Part shown: positions 1-8,701 of the stretch, piece after piece
Numbering within the stretch: position 1 is the stretch's first letter
Layout: every line of letters begins with the position of its first letter
Source of the DNA: Klebsiella quasivariicola
Lineage (GTDB): Bacteria; Pseudomonadota; Gammaproteobacteria; Enterobacterales; Enterobacteriaceae
Length of the DNA stretch: 64,000 bases
Reading direction: 5' to 3'
Assembly: GCF_002269255.1 (NCBI RefSeq)
Contig: NZ_CP022823.1
Location: 806,001 to 870,000, forward strand
The notes under the pieces: generated by a model
Database searches by the model: none
Told to the model about the DNA's origin: nothing
The model's input: the letters and a program-made list of their open reading frames with translations, nothing else
Position numbers and translations under genes: made by a program

Positions 1-1
1 C

Positions 2-616
2 ACCGACGCTCAGCGTCAGGCCGTGGAAGGCATGAAGCCGTTCTTTGGCGTGCAGTCCGGCGACCTGTTTATCGCCACCACCGGTTATACCGGCGAAGCG
101 GGTTATGAAATCGCGATGCCGAACGAGCAGGCGGCGGATTTCTGGCGCGGTCTGCTGGACGCTGGCGTTAAGCCGTGTGGTCTTGGCGCGCGCGATACTC
201 TGCGCCTGGAAGCCGGGATGAACCTGTACGGCCAGGAGATGGACGAAGGCGTTTCCCCGCTGGCGGCGAACATGGGCTGGACTATCGCCTGGGAGCCCGC
301 CGATCGTAACTTCATCGGCCGCGAAGCGCTGGAGATGCAGCGCGAAAAAGGCACCGAGCAGCTGGTTGGCCTGGTGATGACCGAGAAAGGCGTCCTGCGC
401 GGCGGCCTGCCGGTCCGTTTTACCGATAGCGACGGTAATCAAAAAGAAGGCATTATCACCAGCGGCACCTTCTCGCCGACGCTGGGCTACAGCATCGCGC
501 TGGCTCGCGTGCCGGCCGGAATTGGCGACACCGCGGTGGTGCAGATTCGTAACCGTGAAATGCCGGTAAAAGTGACTAAACCTGGTTTTGTACGCAATGG
601 CAAAGCCATTGTGTGA
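2..616 (+). CDS. gcvT: Aminomethyltransferase GcvT (glycine cleavage T protein), 5'-truncated by window
   Basis: C-terminal part (about 204 residues) of the T protein, which takes the aminomethyl group from the lipoyl arm of GcvH and passes the methylene unit to tetrahydrofolate, releasing ammonia. The frame is open from base 2, so the true start lies upstream of the window. Visible signatures are TGYTGEAGYE, GLGARDTLRLEAGMNLYG and the C-terminal ITSGTFSPTLGYSIALARVP, which match the enterobacterial protein almost residue for residue. It is followed 24 bases later by gcvH and then gcvP, the standard gcvTHP operon. Identification is certain; only the 5' end is missing. Confidence 0.98.
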   Translation, partial: TDAQRQAVEGMKPFFGVQSGDLFIATTGYTGEAGYEIAMPNEQAADFWRGLLDAGVKPCGLGARDTLRLEAGMNLYGQEMDEGVSPLAANMGWTIAWEPADRNFIGREALEMQREKGTEQLVGLVMTEKGVLRGGLPVRFTDSDGNQKEGIITSGTFSPTLGYSIALARVPAGIGDTAVVQIRNREMPVKVTKPGFVRNGKAIV

Positions 617-640
617 TTTCCCTTTTTTGGAGATGAATTG

Positions 641-1030
641 ATGAGCAACGTACCAGCAGAACTGAAATACAGCAAAGAACACGAGTGGCTGCGTAAAGAA
701 GCGGACGGCACCTATACCGTCGGGATCACCGAGCACGCGCAGGAGCTGCTTGGCGATATGGTTTTCGTTGACCTGCCGGAAGTGGGCGCCACCGTTGAAG
801 CGGGCGCCGATTGCGCCGTTGCCGAATCCGTGAAAGCGGCTTCCGATATCTACGCGCCGATTAGCGGTGAAATCGTTGCCGTCAACGAAGAGCTGAACGA
901 CTCGCCGGAACTGGTCAACAGCGACCCGTATACCGACGGCTGGATCTTCAAAATCAAAGCCAGCGACGAAGCGCAGGTTGCCGCGCTGCTGGATGCGACC
1001 GCCTATGAAGCTCTGTTAGAAGACGAATAA
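641..1030 (+). CDS. gcvH: Glycine cleavage system H protein, lipoyl carrier
   Basis: 129-residue lipoyl carrier that shuttles the aminomethyl intermediate between GcvP, GcvT and the lipoamide dehydrogenase. The lipoylated lysine is K65 in VAESVKAASD. The length equals the E. coli protein. Start chosen at the ATG at 641, preceded by GGAG at 630-633; the TTG immediately before it is less likely. It is the second gene of gcvTHP. The 206-base gap to gcvP is longer than usual for this operon because it holds an ERIC and a REP-like repeat. Confidence 0.98.
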   Translation: MSNVPAELKYSKEHEWLRKEADGTYTVGITEHAQELLGDMVFVDLPEVGATVEAGADCAVAESVKAASDIYAPISGEIVAVNEELNDSPELVNSDPYTDGWIFKIKASDEAQVAALLDATAYEALLEDE

Positions 1031-1156
1031 ATACGCTTCATCCTTCACGCTGCAGGGGCGTTGGCTTCCTGGCTCCCCCCGGTCACTTACTTTTGTAAGC
1101 TCCCGGGGAGTCGCTGTGTCGCCGCCTTCCTGCAGCGCGAATGATTTTGCGTATTC
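1030..1156. repeat. ERIC/IRU intergenic repeat
   Basis: About 127 bases bounded by the inverted ends AATACGC (1030-1036) and GCGTATT (1150-1156). The central part, with CGGTCACTTACTTTTGTAAG and then CTCCCGGGGAGTC, matches the conserved ERIC core used for ERIC-PCR primers. ERICs are palindromic, transcribed, non-autonomous repeats of Enterobacterales. This one lies inside the gcv operon transcript between gcvH and gcvP, where its hairpin could affect gcvP expression (inference). Confidence 0.88.
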
Positions 1157-1158
1157 TG

Positions 1159-1186
1159 GCCCGGTAAGCATCAGCGCTTGCCGGGC
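1159..1186. repeat. REP-like palindrome
   Basis: GCCCGGTAAGC (1159-1169) and GCGCTTGCCGGGC (1174-1186) form an imperfect hairpin typical of REP units. It lies directly after the ERIC in the gcvH-gcvP gap. Confidence 0.7.
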
Positions 1187-1236
1187 AAACCAGTCAGACA
1201 ATCACGATTCACCGCACGTTTCAGGAACCATCGCTC

Positions 1237-4110
1237 ATGACTCAGACTTTAAGTCAGCTTGAAAACCGCGACGCCTTTATTGAACGCCACATTGGCCCGG
1301 ACGCTCAGCAGCAGCAAGAGATGCTGAAGACCGTCGGCGCGGATTCGCTTAACGCCCTGATTGGCCAGATTGTGCCGCAGGATATCCAGCTGGCGACCCC
1401 ACCGCAGGTGGGCGACGCGACTACCGAATTCGCCGCGCTGGCGGAGCTGAAGGCGATTGCCGGTCGCAACAAGCGCTTCAAGTCTTACATCGGCATGGGC
1501 TATACCGCCGTGCAGCTGCCGCCGGTCATTCAGCGCAACATGCTGGAAAACCCGGGCTGGTATACCGCTTACACTCCTTACCAGCCGGAAGTTTCCCAGG
1601 GCCGTCTGGAATCGCTGCTCAACTTCCAGCAGGTCACGCTGGATCTGACCGGGCTGGATATCGCTTCCGCTTCGCTGCTTGATGAAGCCACCGCCGCCGC
1701 CGAAGCGATGGCGATGGCCAAACGCGTCAGTAAACTGAAGAACGCCAACCGTTTCTTCGTTGCCGCCGACGTCCATCCGCAAACCCTGGACGTGGTTCGC
1801 ACCCGCGCGGAAACTTTCGGCTTCGACGTGATTGTCGATGACGCCGACAAAGTGCTCGATCACCAGGATGTCTTTGGTGTGCTGCTGCAGCAGGTTGGCA
1901 CCACCGGTGAAATCCACGATTACAGTAAACTGATCGCCGAGCTGAAAGCGCGCAAAGTGATTGTCAGCGTCGCCGCTGACTTTATGGCGCTGGTGCTGCT
2001 GACGGCGCCGGGCAAGCAGGGCGCCGATATTGTCTTCGGTTCCGCCCAACGTTTCGGCGTGCCGATGGGCTATGGCGGCCCGCACGCGGCCTTCTTCGCG
2101 GCGAAAGATGAATTCAAACGCTCCATGCCGGGCCGGATTATCGGCGTATCGAAAGATGCGGCGGGTAATACCGCGCTGCGCATGGCGATGCAGACTCGCG
2201 AGCAGCACATCCGCCGCGAGAAAGCGAACTCCAACATTTGTACCTCGCAGGTCCTGCTGGCCAACATCGCCAGCCTGTACGCGGTATTCCACGGCCCGGC
2301 GGGCCTGAAACGTATCGCTGGCCGCATTCATCGCCTGACCGACATTCTGGCCGACGGCCTGCAGAAGAAAGGGCTGAAGCTGCGCCATGCGCACTACTTC
2401 GACACCCTTTGCGTCGAAGTGGCGGATAAAGCCGCGGTGCTGGCGCGTGCCGAAGCGCTGCAGATTAACCTGCGTAGCGATATTCACGGCGCGGTGGGCA
2501 TTACGCTTGATGAAGCGACCACCCGCGAAGATGTGCTGAACCTGTTCCGCGCCATCGTCGGCGACGATCACGGTCTGGATATCGATACTCTGGATAAAGA
2601 CGTGGCGCTGGATAGCCGTTCGATCCCGGCGGCGATGCTGCGCGACGATGCGATCCTCACCCATCCGGTGTTTAACCGCTACCATAGCGAAACCGAGATG
2701 ATGCGCTACATGCACGCGCTGGAGCGTAAAGATCTGGCGCTGAACCAGGCGATGATCCCGCTGGGATCCTGCACCATGAAACTGAACGCCGCGGCGGAAA
2801 TGATCCCGATCACCTGGCCGGAATTTGCCGAGCTGCACCCGTTCTGCCCGGTCGAGCAGGCGGAAGGTTATCATCAGATGATCGCCCAGCTTTCTGACTG
2901 GCTGGTTAAACTGACCGGCTATGACGCCGTCTGTATGCAGCCGAATTCCGGCGCGCAGGGCGAGTATGCTGGCCTGCTGGCGATTCGCCACTATCACGAA
3001 AGCCGCAACGAAGGCCATCGCGATATCTGCCTGATCCCAAGCTCCGCGCACGGCACCAACCCGGCTTCCGCGCAGATGGCGGGTATGCAGGTGGTGGTGG
3101 TTGCGTGCGACAAAAACGGCAATATCGATCTCGCTGACCTGCGTGAAAAAGCAGAGCAGGCGGGGGCGAATCTCTCCTGCATCATGGTCACCTACCCGTC
3201 GACCCACGGCGTATATGAAGAGACCATTCGCGAAGTGTGCGAGATCGTGCACCAGTTCGGCGGCCAGGTTTACCTTGACGGCGCCAACATGAACGCCCAG
3301 GTCGGGATCACCTCTCCGGGCTTTATCGGCGCTGACGTTTCGCACCTCAACCTGCATAAAACCTTCTGCATTCCGCACGGCGGCGGCGGCCCGGGTATGG
3401 GCCCTATCGGTGTGAAAGCGCACCTGGCGCCGTTTGTACCGGGCCACAGCGTGGTACAGATTGAAGGCATGCTGACCCGTCAGGGCGCGGTTTCCGCCGC
3501 GCCGTTCGGCAGCGCGTCCATTCTGCCGATCAGCTGGATGTATATCCGCATGATGGGCGCGGAAGGACTGAAGCAGGCGAGCCAGAACGCGATTCTCAAC
3601 GCCAACTATATCGCTACCCGGCTGAAAGAGGCTTACCCGGTGCTCTATACCGGCCGCGACGGTCGCGTGGCGCACGAATGTATTCTCGATATTCGTCCGC
3701 TGAAAGAAGAGACCGGCATTAGCGAGCTGGATATTGCTAAACGCCTGATCGACTTTGGTTTCCATGCGCCGACCATGTCCTTCCCGGTCGCCGGGACGCT
3801 GATGGTTGAGCCGACAGAATCGGAAAGCAAGGTCGAGCTGGATCGCTTTATTGACGCCATGCTGGCGATTCGCGCGGAAATCGATCGCGTTAAAGCCGGT
3901 GAATGGCCGCTGGAAGATAACCCGCTGGTGAACGCGCCGCACACCCAGGGCGAGCTGGTGGGCGAGTGGAACCATCCGTACAGCCGCGAGCTGGCGGTAT
4001 TCCCGGCTGGGTTGCACAACAAGTACTGGCCGACGGTGAAACGCCTGGATGACGTATACGGCGACCGTAACCTGTTCTGCTCCTGCGTCCCGATGAGCGA
4101 ATACCAGTAA
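1237..4110 (+). CDS. gcvP: Glycine dehydrogenase (decarboxylating), P protein
   Basis: 957-residue PLP enzyme that decarboxylates glycine and loads the aminomethyl group on GcvH. The length equals the E. coli enzyme. The PLP lysine is about residue 708 in LNLHKTFCIPHGGGGPG. N-terminal FIERHIGP and C-terminal RLDDVYGDRNLFCSC are family-typical ends. Last gene of gcvTHP; a strong intrinsic terminator follows. The antisense strand has a very long stop-free frame here, which is a consequence of GC-rich codon use and not a gene. Confidence 0.99.
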   Translation: MTQTLSQLENRDAFIERHIGPDAQQQQEMLKTVGADSLNALIGQIVPQDIQLATPPQVGDATTEFAALAELKAIAGRNKRFKSYIGMGYTAVQLPPVIQRNMLENPGWYTAYTPYQPEVSQGRLESLLNFQQVTLDLTGLDIASASLLDEATAAAEAMAMAKRVSKLKNANRFFVAADVHPQTLDVVRTRAETFGFDVIVDDADKVLDHQDVFGVLLQQVGTTGEIHDYSKLIAELKARKVIVSVAADFMALVLLTAPGKQGADIVFGSAQRFGVPMGYGGPHAAFFAAKDEFKRSMPGRIIGVSKDAAGNTALRMAMQTREQHIRREKANSNICTSQVLLANIASLYAVFHGPAGLKRIAGRIHRLTDILADGLQKKGLKLRHAHYFDTLCVEVADKAAVLARAEALQINLRSDIHGAVGITLDEATTREDVLNLFRAIVGDDHGLDIDTLDKDVALDSRSIPAAMLRDDAILTHPVFNRYHSETEMMRYMHALERKDLALNQAMIPLGSCTMKLNAAAEMIPITWPEFAELHPFCPVEQAEGYHQMIAQLSDWLVKLTGYDAVCMQPNSGAQGEYAGLLAIRHYHESRNEGHRDICLIPSSAHGTNPASAQMAGMQVVVVACDKNGNIDLADLREKAEQAGANLSCIMVTYPSTHGVYEETIREVCEIVHQFGGQVYLDGANMNAQVGITSPGFIGADVSHLNLHKTFCIPHGGGGPGMGPIGVKAHLAPFVPGHSVVQIEGMLTRQGAVSAAPFGSASILPISWMYIRMMGAEGLKQASQNAILNANYIATRLKEAYPVLYTGRDGRVAHECILDIRPLKEETGISELDIAKRLIDFGFHAPTMSFPVAGTLMVEPTESESKVELDRFIDAMLAIRAEIDRVKAGEWPLEDNPLVNAPHTQGELVGEWNHPYSRELAVFPAGLHNKYWPTVKRLDDVYGDRNLFCSCVPMSEYQ

Positions 4111-4132
4111 GTGGTGAATTAGCTAAACTTTT

Positions 4133-4159
4133 AAAGGCGCTGCGGCGCCTTTATTTTTT
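4133..4159 (+). terminator. Intrinsic terminator of the gcv operon
   Basis: 8-bp perfect stem AAAGGCGC / GCGCCTTT (4133-4140, 4145-4152), loop TGCG, followed by ATTTTTT. The T run leads directly into the GGAGG ribosome binding site of ygfF. Confidence 0.85.
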
Positions 4160-4170
4160 GGAGGGAAGAT

Positions 4171-4914
4171 ATGGCGATAGCTCTGATTAGCGGCGCAAGC
4201 CGCGGCATAGGCCGGGCGACGGCGCTGCTGCTGGCGCAGGAAGGGTATACCGTCGCGGTTAATTATCATCACAACATTAACGCCGCCACCGAAGTGGTCA
4301 ATACCATTGTTGAATCTGGCGGCAAAGCCACGGCGCTGCGGGCCGATATCAGCGATGAAGCGCAGGTGATGGCGATGTTTGAGGCGGTTGACCGCATGGG
4401 CGAACCACTGGCGGCGTTGGTCAACAATGCCGGGATCCTGTTTACCCAATGTACGGTAGAGAGCCTGAGCGCCGAGCGTATTAACCGCGTGCTGGCCACC
4501 AACGTCACCGGATACTTTCTTTGCTGTCGCGAGGCGGTAAAGCGCATGTCGCATCGGCATGGCGGCAAGGGCGGGGCGATAGTTAACGTTTCGTCGGCGG
4601 CGTCGCGCCTTGGCGCGCCGGGGGAGTACGTTGATTATGCCGCGTCGAAAGGGGCAGTAGATACCCTGACCACCGGGCTGGCGCTGGAAGTGGCGGCGCA
4701 GGGGATTCGGGTAAACGGCGTGCGTCCGGGGCTCATTTATACCGAGATGCACGCCTCCGGCGGCGAACCGGGACGCGTGGACCGGGTGAAAAGTTCGCTT
4801 CCGATGCAGCGCGGCGGCCAGCCGGAAGAGGTCGCTCAGGCCATTGCCTGGCTGCTGAGCGACAAAGCGTCGTATGTGACGGGTAGCTTCCTCGAACTGG
4901 CGGGCGGTAAATAA
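4171..4914 (+). CDS. ygfF: Short-chain dehydrogenase/reductase YgfF
   Basis: 247-residue classical SDR of unknown substrate, probably cytosolic and NAD(P)-dependent. The cofactor motif GASRGIG is at residues 8-14, NNAG near 88, and the catalytic Y-x3-K in YVDYAASK near 155-159. It matches E. coli YgfF in length and in the conserved end ASYVTGSFLELAGGK. SD GGAGG stands 9 bases upstream of the ATG. Monocistronic, between the gcv terminator and a REP cluster. Confidence 0.93.
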   Translation: MAIALISGASRGIGRATALLLAQEGYTVAVNYHHNINAATEVVNTIVESGGKATALRADISDEAQVMAMFEAVDRMGEPLAALVNNAGILFTQCTVESLSAERINRVLATNVTGYFLCCREAVKRMSHRHGGKGGAIVNVSSAASRLGAPGEYVDYAASKGAVDTLTTGLALEVAAQGIRVNGVRPGLIYTEMHASGGEPGRVDRVKSSLPMQRGGQPEEVAQAIAWLLSDKASYVTGSFLELAGGK

Positions 4915-4930
4915 CCCGTAGATGTCTATT

Positions 4931-5045
4931 GCCCGGCGGCGCTGCGCTATCCGGGAAGGTTTCCCCGGCTCGCGCTGCGCTCAGCCGGGCTACGGGTTCG
5001 CATCTTTGGGTAGCCCGGATAAGGCGTAGCCACTATCCGGGAACC
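4931..5045. repeat. REP/BIME cluster
   Basis: Several inverted GCCCGG/CCGGGC units with GGCGCTGCGC cores: one at 4931-4956, one at 4964-4991 (CCCCGGCTCGC to CAGCCGGG) and one at 5012-5043 (TAGCCCGGATAAGGCG to ACTATCCGGG). The array lies between the convergent genes ygfF and scsD. Confidence 0.8.
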
Positions 5046-5052
5046 CGACGGT

Positions 5053-5556
5053 CTACCAGGAGGCCAGCCATAGCCGCAGGCGCATTCCCCAGCTGCTGGT
5101 CCAGCCGGTGGTGACCGACTTCACCTCGCCTTGAGAAATGAACACCAGCGTTGGCGTCACCTGCACGTCCCACTGCCGCGCCAGCTGGCCGCTCGGATCG
5201 TTCACCGTCGGCAGCGCCATTTTCTTCCTGGTCAACCACGTCTCCAGCGTGGCGTTATCGCCGGAACGCAGGGCCACCGTCAGCACATTGCCGCCGTCGG
5301 CGGCAAGCGATGCCACCGACGGCGTGGTATAGCGACAAACTCCGCACCAGGTTGCCCAGACGTACAGCAGCAGCGGCTTTTGCTGGCTCATGGCGTTCAG
5401 ATCCAGCGTCCTGCCGTCGAGTGTCTGCAGCGATGTGGCGCTGATGTTTTGCGGCAGCGCGGGCTGGCGAAAATAATCCACCGCCAGGCTCACCGCCGCG
5501 CCAATCAGCAGCCACACCGCCAGCTCGCGCAGCCAGCGCCTGATTTTACTGGCCAC
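5053..5556 (-). CDS. scsD: ScsD, membrane-anchored thioredoxin-like protein (copper sensitivity suppressor)
   Basis: 167-residue TlpA-like thioredoxin with one N-terminal membrane anchor (about residues 10-28, AVWLLIGAAVSLAVDYF) and a periplasmic domain with the redox motif WCGVC near 70. The cis-proline loop is in VQVTPTLVF. Last gene of the scsABCD operon; its start overlaps the end of scsC by 11 bases, so the two are translationally coupled. The Scs proteins are known in Salmonella to protect against copper and to move reducing power to the periplasm. ScsD is the least studied member and its partner is not known from sequence. Confidence 0.93.
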   Translation of the reverse strand: MASKIRRWLRELAVWLLIGAAVSLAVDYFRQPALPQNISATSLQTLDGRTLDLNAMSQQKPLLLYVWATWCGVCRYTTPSVASLAADGGNVLTVALRSGDNATLETWLTRKKMALPTVNDPSGQLARQWDVQVTPTLVFISQGEVKSVTTGWTSSWGMRLRLWLASW

Positions 5557-6157
5557 GGGCTTTCGCCAGCTGTTCTTTCACCAGCCCCTCCAGTTCATCA
5601 GCAGGGATTGCGCCGGCCACCATCTGATCGCCGATGATGGTCGCCGGGGTGCCCTGAATATTCAGCACCTGCGACAAAATCAGGTTCATTTTCAGCGAAT
5701 CCATGGTTTTGTCATCAATATTCACGCTTTCGGTGGCGGTTTTCTTCTGTGCGGCGGCGATGCTGGCATCATCGTGATAGCCTTTTTTCGCCATCAGCCG
5801 CTGATGCAGCGCCCAGAACTTATCGGGCTGCTGATGCCAGGTGGAGAGCGCGGCTTTAGCGGCATTCACCGAACTCTGCCCTTTAAACGGCAGCAGCTTA
5901 ACGATGAGCTGGATGTCCGGATTATCGTGGACGATTTTTTCCAGCAGCGGATCAAACTGTTTGCAGTAAGGGCAGTTGTAATCGGTAAACGAGACGATCG
6001 TGAGCTTCGGCGCTTTCGCGCCGGTGCGCGGGCTGTTCGGATCGTTAAACAGCAGCTGGGCTAACTGGTCATTACCGTTCGATTGCGGTTCTTGCTCCGG
6101 GGCGGCGAAGCTGAAGGCCGATACGCACAGCAGCAATAAGGCGGTGATAGCTCTCAT
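5546..6157 (-). CDS. scsC: ScsC, periplasmic DsbG/DsbA-like disulfide protein
   Basis: 203 residues with a signal peptide (residues 1-18, ending FSFAA), an N-terminal helical stretch and a DsbA-type thioredoxin fold with active site CPYC near 62-65 (DYNCPYCKQF) and cis-proline IQGTPATI. In the Scs system ScsC is a soluble periplasmic, copper-binding disulfide isomerase/reductase kept reduced by ScsB. Only one base separates it from the scsB stop. Assignment rests on motif, size and operon position. Confidence 0.94.
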   Translation of the reverse strand: MRAITALLLLCVSAFSFAAPEQEPQSNGNDQLAQLLFNDPNSPRTGAKAPKLTIVSFTDYNCPYCKQFDPLLEKIVHDNPDIQLIVKLLPFKGQSSVNAAKAALSTWHQQPDKFWALHQRLMAKKGYHDDASIAAAQKKTATESVNIDDKTMDSLKMNLILSQVLNIQGTPATIIGDQMVAGAIPADELEGLVKEQLAKARGQ

Positions 6158-6158
6158 G

Positions 6159-8168
6159 TTATTTTCCTTTAGCGGCGGACAGGGTAGCGAGAAGGTGTTC
6201 GCGATCTAACAGCGCAGGCAGAATTTGTCCCTGCGGCAATCCTGGTCCGTAAATCTGGTTAAACGGCACCGCGGCGTTGCCGCGAGCGGTTAAAAACTGA
6301 CTAATGTCGGCGGAGGGGCGGCTCCAGTCGCCGCGTAAGGCGACCACATCTGGCGCTGAAAGCGCCTGCTGGACGTCATCGCGCAGCAGCACGTTGTATT
6401 TATTGGCTTTACAGGTCACGCACCAGTCGGCGGTGACATCAATAAACACCCGCTTATGCTCCGCCAGGGCGTTAGCGATAGCCTGCTCGCTGAGCGGCTG
6501 CCAGTTAACCCGGTCGCGGCGCGGGCCCTGGCCGTCCTGTTGGGCGACAAAGGCGACGGCGCCCGCCACTACGATGGCCAGAGCGCCCGCGCGCAGCGCC
6601 GTACGCCAGCGGTAGCGCCAGGCGGTGGCCAGCAGCAGAACGATGGCCAGAATCACCAGCAGGGTAAGCACCGGCGTACGGCCGATGTGGATCGTCAGCA
6701 GGCTGACCAGCCATAGCGCTGAGCCAAGCATCATTAACCCCAGCACCACCCGCAGATGATTCATCCAGCGACCCGGGCGCGGTAGACGTTGCGCCAGACC
6801 CGGCCAGGCGACGATAAGCAGCCACGGCAGGCTCATGCCGATCCCCATGGCGAAGAAAATACCCCACAGCAGCGGCAGCGGCGCCACCAGCGCCACCGAA
6901 ACGGCGGTACCGAGGAACGGCGCGGTACAGGGCGTCGCCAGCAGAGTGGCGAAGGCGCCCTGCCAGAAATGGCCCATTAAGCCGTTGCCGCCCCGGGTGG
7001 CGAGGAAGGTACTGGCGCTGGAGGAGAGACGGATTTCGAACAGCCCTAATAAACTGGCGCTGAACAGCACCATTACCAGCGCCATCGCGCCGATAAACCA
7101 TGGGTTCTGGAACTGGATCCCCCAGCCGAGCGCCTGATTACCTAAGCGTAGCGCGGTCATCATCAGCGCCAGCGCCAGGAAGGAGACGACGATCCCGCAT
7201 ACCGAGGCGAGGAACTGCCGCCGCACCGCGCCGCGTTCGCGACGTTCGGTTTGCACCAGCGAGCCGAGTTTCATGGCCAGCACCGGCAGCACGCACGGCA
7301 TGACGTTGAGGATTAGCCCGCCGGCCAGCGCCATCAGCAGCACCCAGCCTAACGCCAGCCCCGGCGCGGCGCTGCCGGCGGCGATGGCGATCTTGCTTTC
7401 CTGCGCCTGGCCGCTATCGGCCAGCACCAGCGACAGCGTTTTGCCGCTCAGGTCCGGTGCCGCTTCGCCCCAGCTATCGGTGACCGGTACGGTGGCGGTC
7501 AACGTATCGCCGCGGCTGGTAAAACTCGGCTTGCCGAAATCGACATCCTCCATGCTGTCGATAAACAGTGCTGGCTGCTGCCAGCCGGCATCGCGGCGGG
7601 CGATTACCGTCAGCTTACCGCTGACGTAGCTGGCGCTAAGCGCCGAGGTGAGACCGTCGCGCAGGGGCAGCGTGCCCATCGCGCGGGTGAAATCGTAATT
7701 AAATTGCTCCCCCGCTGGAGCCGTCATATCCAGCGAAAAGGGATAGTCAGTGAGAATGCAGACATTGCTGCAGGTGGATAGCGTCAGGACGCCGCTAAGC
7801 GTCGGCGGTATTTTGCCGCGCAGGGTCATCGGGAAGCTGACGTCGCCGTGATACCCCTGAGTGGAAATACCCGCGACGTCGAAGCGTTGCGGCGTCGGCC
7901 AGCGCCAGTTCACCTCCAGCGGCGTGTGCCAGGCGATGGCCGGCGCGATGCCGCCTTCGCCCGGCGAACGCCAGTAGGTTTTCCAGCCCTTTTCCAGCGC
8001 TACGTCTAAAAGCAGGCGGGTGTCGCCATTGCTTTCGCTTTGCGCCCGCAGGCGCACGCTGGCGTGTTGATTGTCGGCGACGCGCAGCCAGCCGCTATCG
8101 GCGGCCTGGCTGACGGGCAGCCATAGCCAAAGCAGGCAGACCAGCAGTCGCCTGAATACCATAAACAT
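6159..8168 (-). CDS. scsB: ScsB, DsbD-like transmembrane electron transporter
   Basis: 669 residues in three parts: signal peptide (1-22) and periplasmic N-terminal domain containing STCSNVCIL; a central eight-helix membrane domain with the cysteine pairs in NVMPCVLPVLAMK and ATPCTAPFLGT; and a C-terminal periplasmic thioredoxin domain with WCVTCKANK. This is the DsbD/ScsB layout that carries electrons from cytoplasmic thioredoxin to the periplasm, here to ScsC. The ATG at 8168 is preferred over that at 8162 because GGAG lies 7 bases upstream of it. Confidence 0.95.
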   Translation of the reverse strand: MFMVFRRLLVCLLWLWLPVSQAADSGWLRVADNQHASVRLRAQSESNGDTRLLLDVALEKGWKTYWRSPGEGGIAPAIAWHTPLEVNWRWPTPQRFDVAGISTQGYHGDVSFPMTLRGKIPPTLSGVLTLSTCSNVCILTDYPFSLDMTAPAGEQFNYDFTRAMGTLPLRDGLTSALSASYVSGKLTVIARRDAGWQQPALFIDSMEDVDFGKPSFTSRGDTLTATVPVTDSWGEAAPDLSGKTLSLVLADSGQAQESKIAIAAGSAAPGLALGWVLLMALAGGLILNVMPCVLPVLAMKLGSLVQTERRERGAVRRQFLASVCGIVVSFLALALMMTALRLGNQALGWGIQFQNPWFIGAMALVMVLFSASLLGLFEIRLSSSASTFLATRGGNGLMGHFWQGAFATLLATPCTAPFLGTAVSVALVAPLPLLWGIFFAMGIGMSLPWLLIVAWPGLAQRLPRPGRWMNHLRVVLGLMMLGSALWLVSLLTIHIGRTPVLTLLVILAIVLLLATAWRYRWRTALRAGALAIVVAGAVAFVAQQDGQGPRRDRVNWQPLSEQAIANALAEHKRVFIDVTADWCVTCKANKYNVLLRDDVQQALSAPDVVALRGDWSRPSADISQFLTARGNAAVPFNQIYGPGLPQGQILPALLDREHLLATLSAAKGK

Positions 8169-8217
8169 AAATTTTCTCCGTAAGTAATAAATTAACCTGA
8201 GCTGTCAGGAGAATTAA

Positions 8218-8577
8218 TCACTCACGGAAGACGCATAATCGTAGATGCACCCGCAATCGGGGGGGAGAAATGACGCGGGGAGGCCACTGGCGCTCGATAC
8301 GCGGCGGGATCGCCGCCAGCACCGCCAGCAGGAGAGTGATAGCCAACAGCGCCCCTTCAAACAGCATCGGCGGAACGGCCATCAGCGACTTGGCGCTGAG
8401 CTCGCACGGCGTGACCGGCGCCTCGGCCTTATCCTGGCTTTGCTGTAGCGACGGGCTGTCGGCGGTGAGGTTCATGACCAGCGCGTGCATCCCGGCCATC
8501 CGTTGAGCGGTACAGGTCAGCACCACCAGACAGGCCAGGAGGACAAAAAGAATGGCTTTGCGTTGTCGCTTAATCAT
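8218..8577 (-). CDS. scsA: ScsA, small membrane protein of the copper-sensitivity suppressor operon
   Basis: 119 residues with an N-terminal hydrophobic segment (8-24), a polar stretch containing a single cysteine in VTPCEL, and a second hydrophobic helix (about 72-92, LFEGALLAITLLLAVLAAI) before a basic tail. Size, topology and position upstream of scsB match Salmonella ScsA; its biochemical role is unsettled. First gene of scsABCD, 49 bases before scsB. Confidence 0.85.
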   Translation of the reverse strand: MIKRQRKAILFVLLACLVVLTCTAQRMAGMHALVMNLTADSPSLQQSQDKAEAPVTPCELSAKSLMAVPPMLFEGALLAITLLLAVLAAIPPRIERQWPPRVISPPRLRVHLRLCVFRE

Positions 8578-8633
8578 GATTGCCTCAAATATTCACGAGG
8601 CCTATCTTATCGGGCGAACGCGTTTTAGCAATG

Positions 8634-8646
8634 GTAAAGCTGTAAA
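8634..8646 (-). promoter_or_regulatory. Candidate CpxR half-sites upstream of scsA
   Basis: GTAAA-GCT-GTAAA lies 57-69 bases upstream of the scsA start. CpxR boxes are tandem GTAAA repeats and scs in Salmonella is reported to be CpxR-controlled. The 3-base spacing is shorter than the usual 5, so this is tentative. Confidence 0.35.
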
Positions 8647-8672
8647 GAAGTGTCTGACGGAGAAGTAATTTG

Positions 8673-8694
8673 CCCACTCCCGGCCGGGAGAGGG
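8673..8694 (-). terminator. GC-rich palindrome after bglA
   Basis: CCCACTCCCGGCCGGGAGAGGG is a 22-base palindrome broken by one A/A position, located 8 bases after the bglA stop on the minus strand. There is no T run, so it may act as a 3' stability hairpin and not a true intrinsic terminator. Confidence 0.5.
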
Positions 8695-8701
8695 CGGTCA
8701 A

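Noticed and set aside
1249..4017. Long open frame antisense to gcvP (over 900 codons)
   Set aside because: It mirrors gcvP exactly and follows from GC-rich codon use. It has no family motif and no independent start signals.
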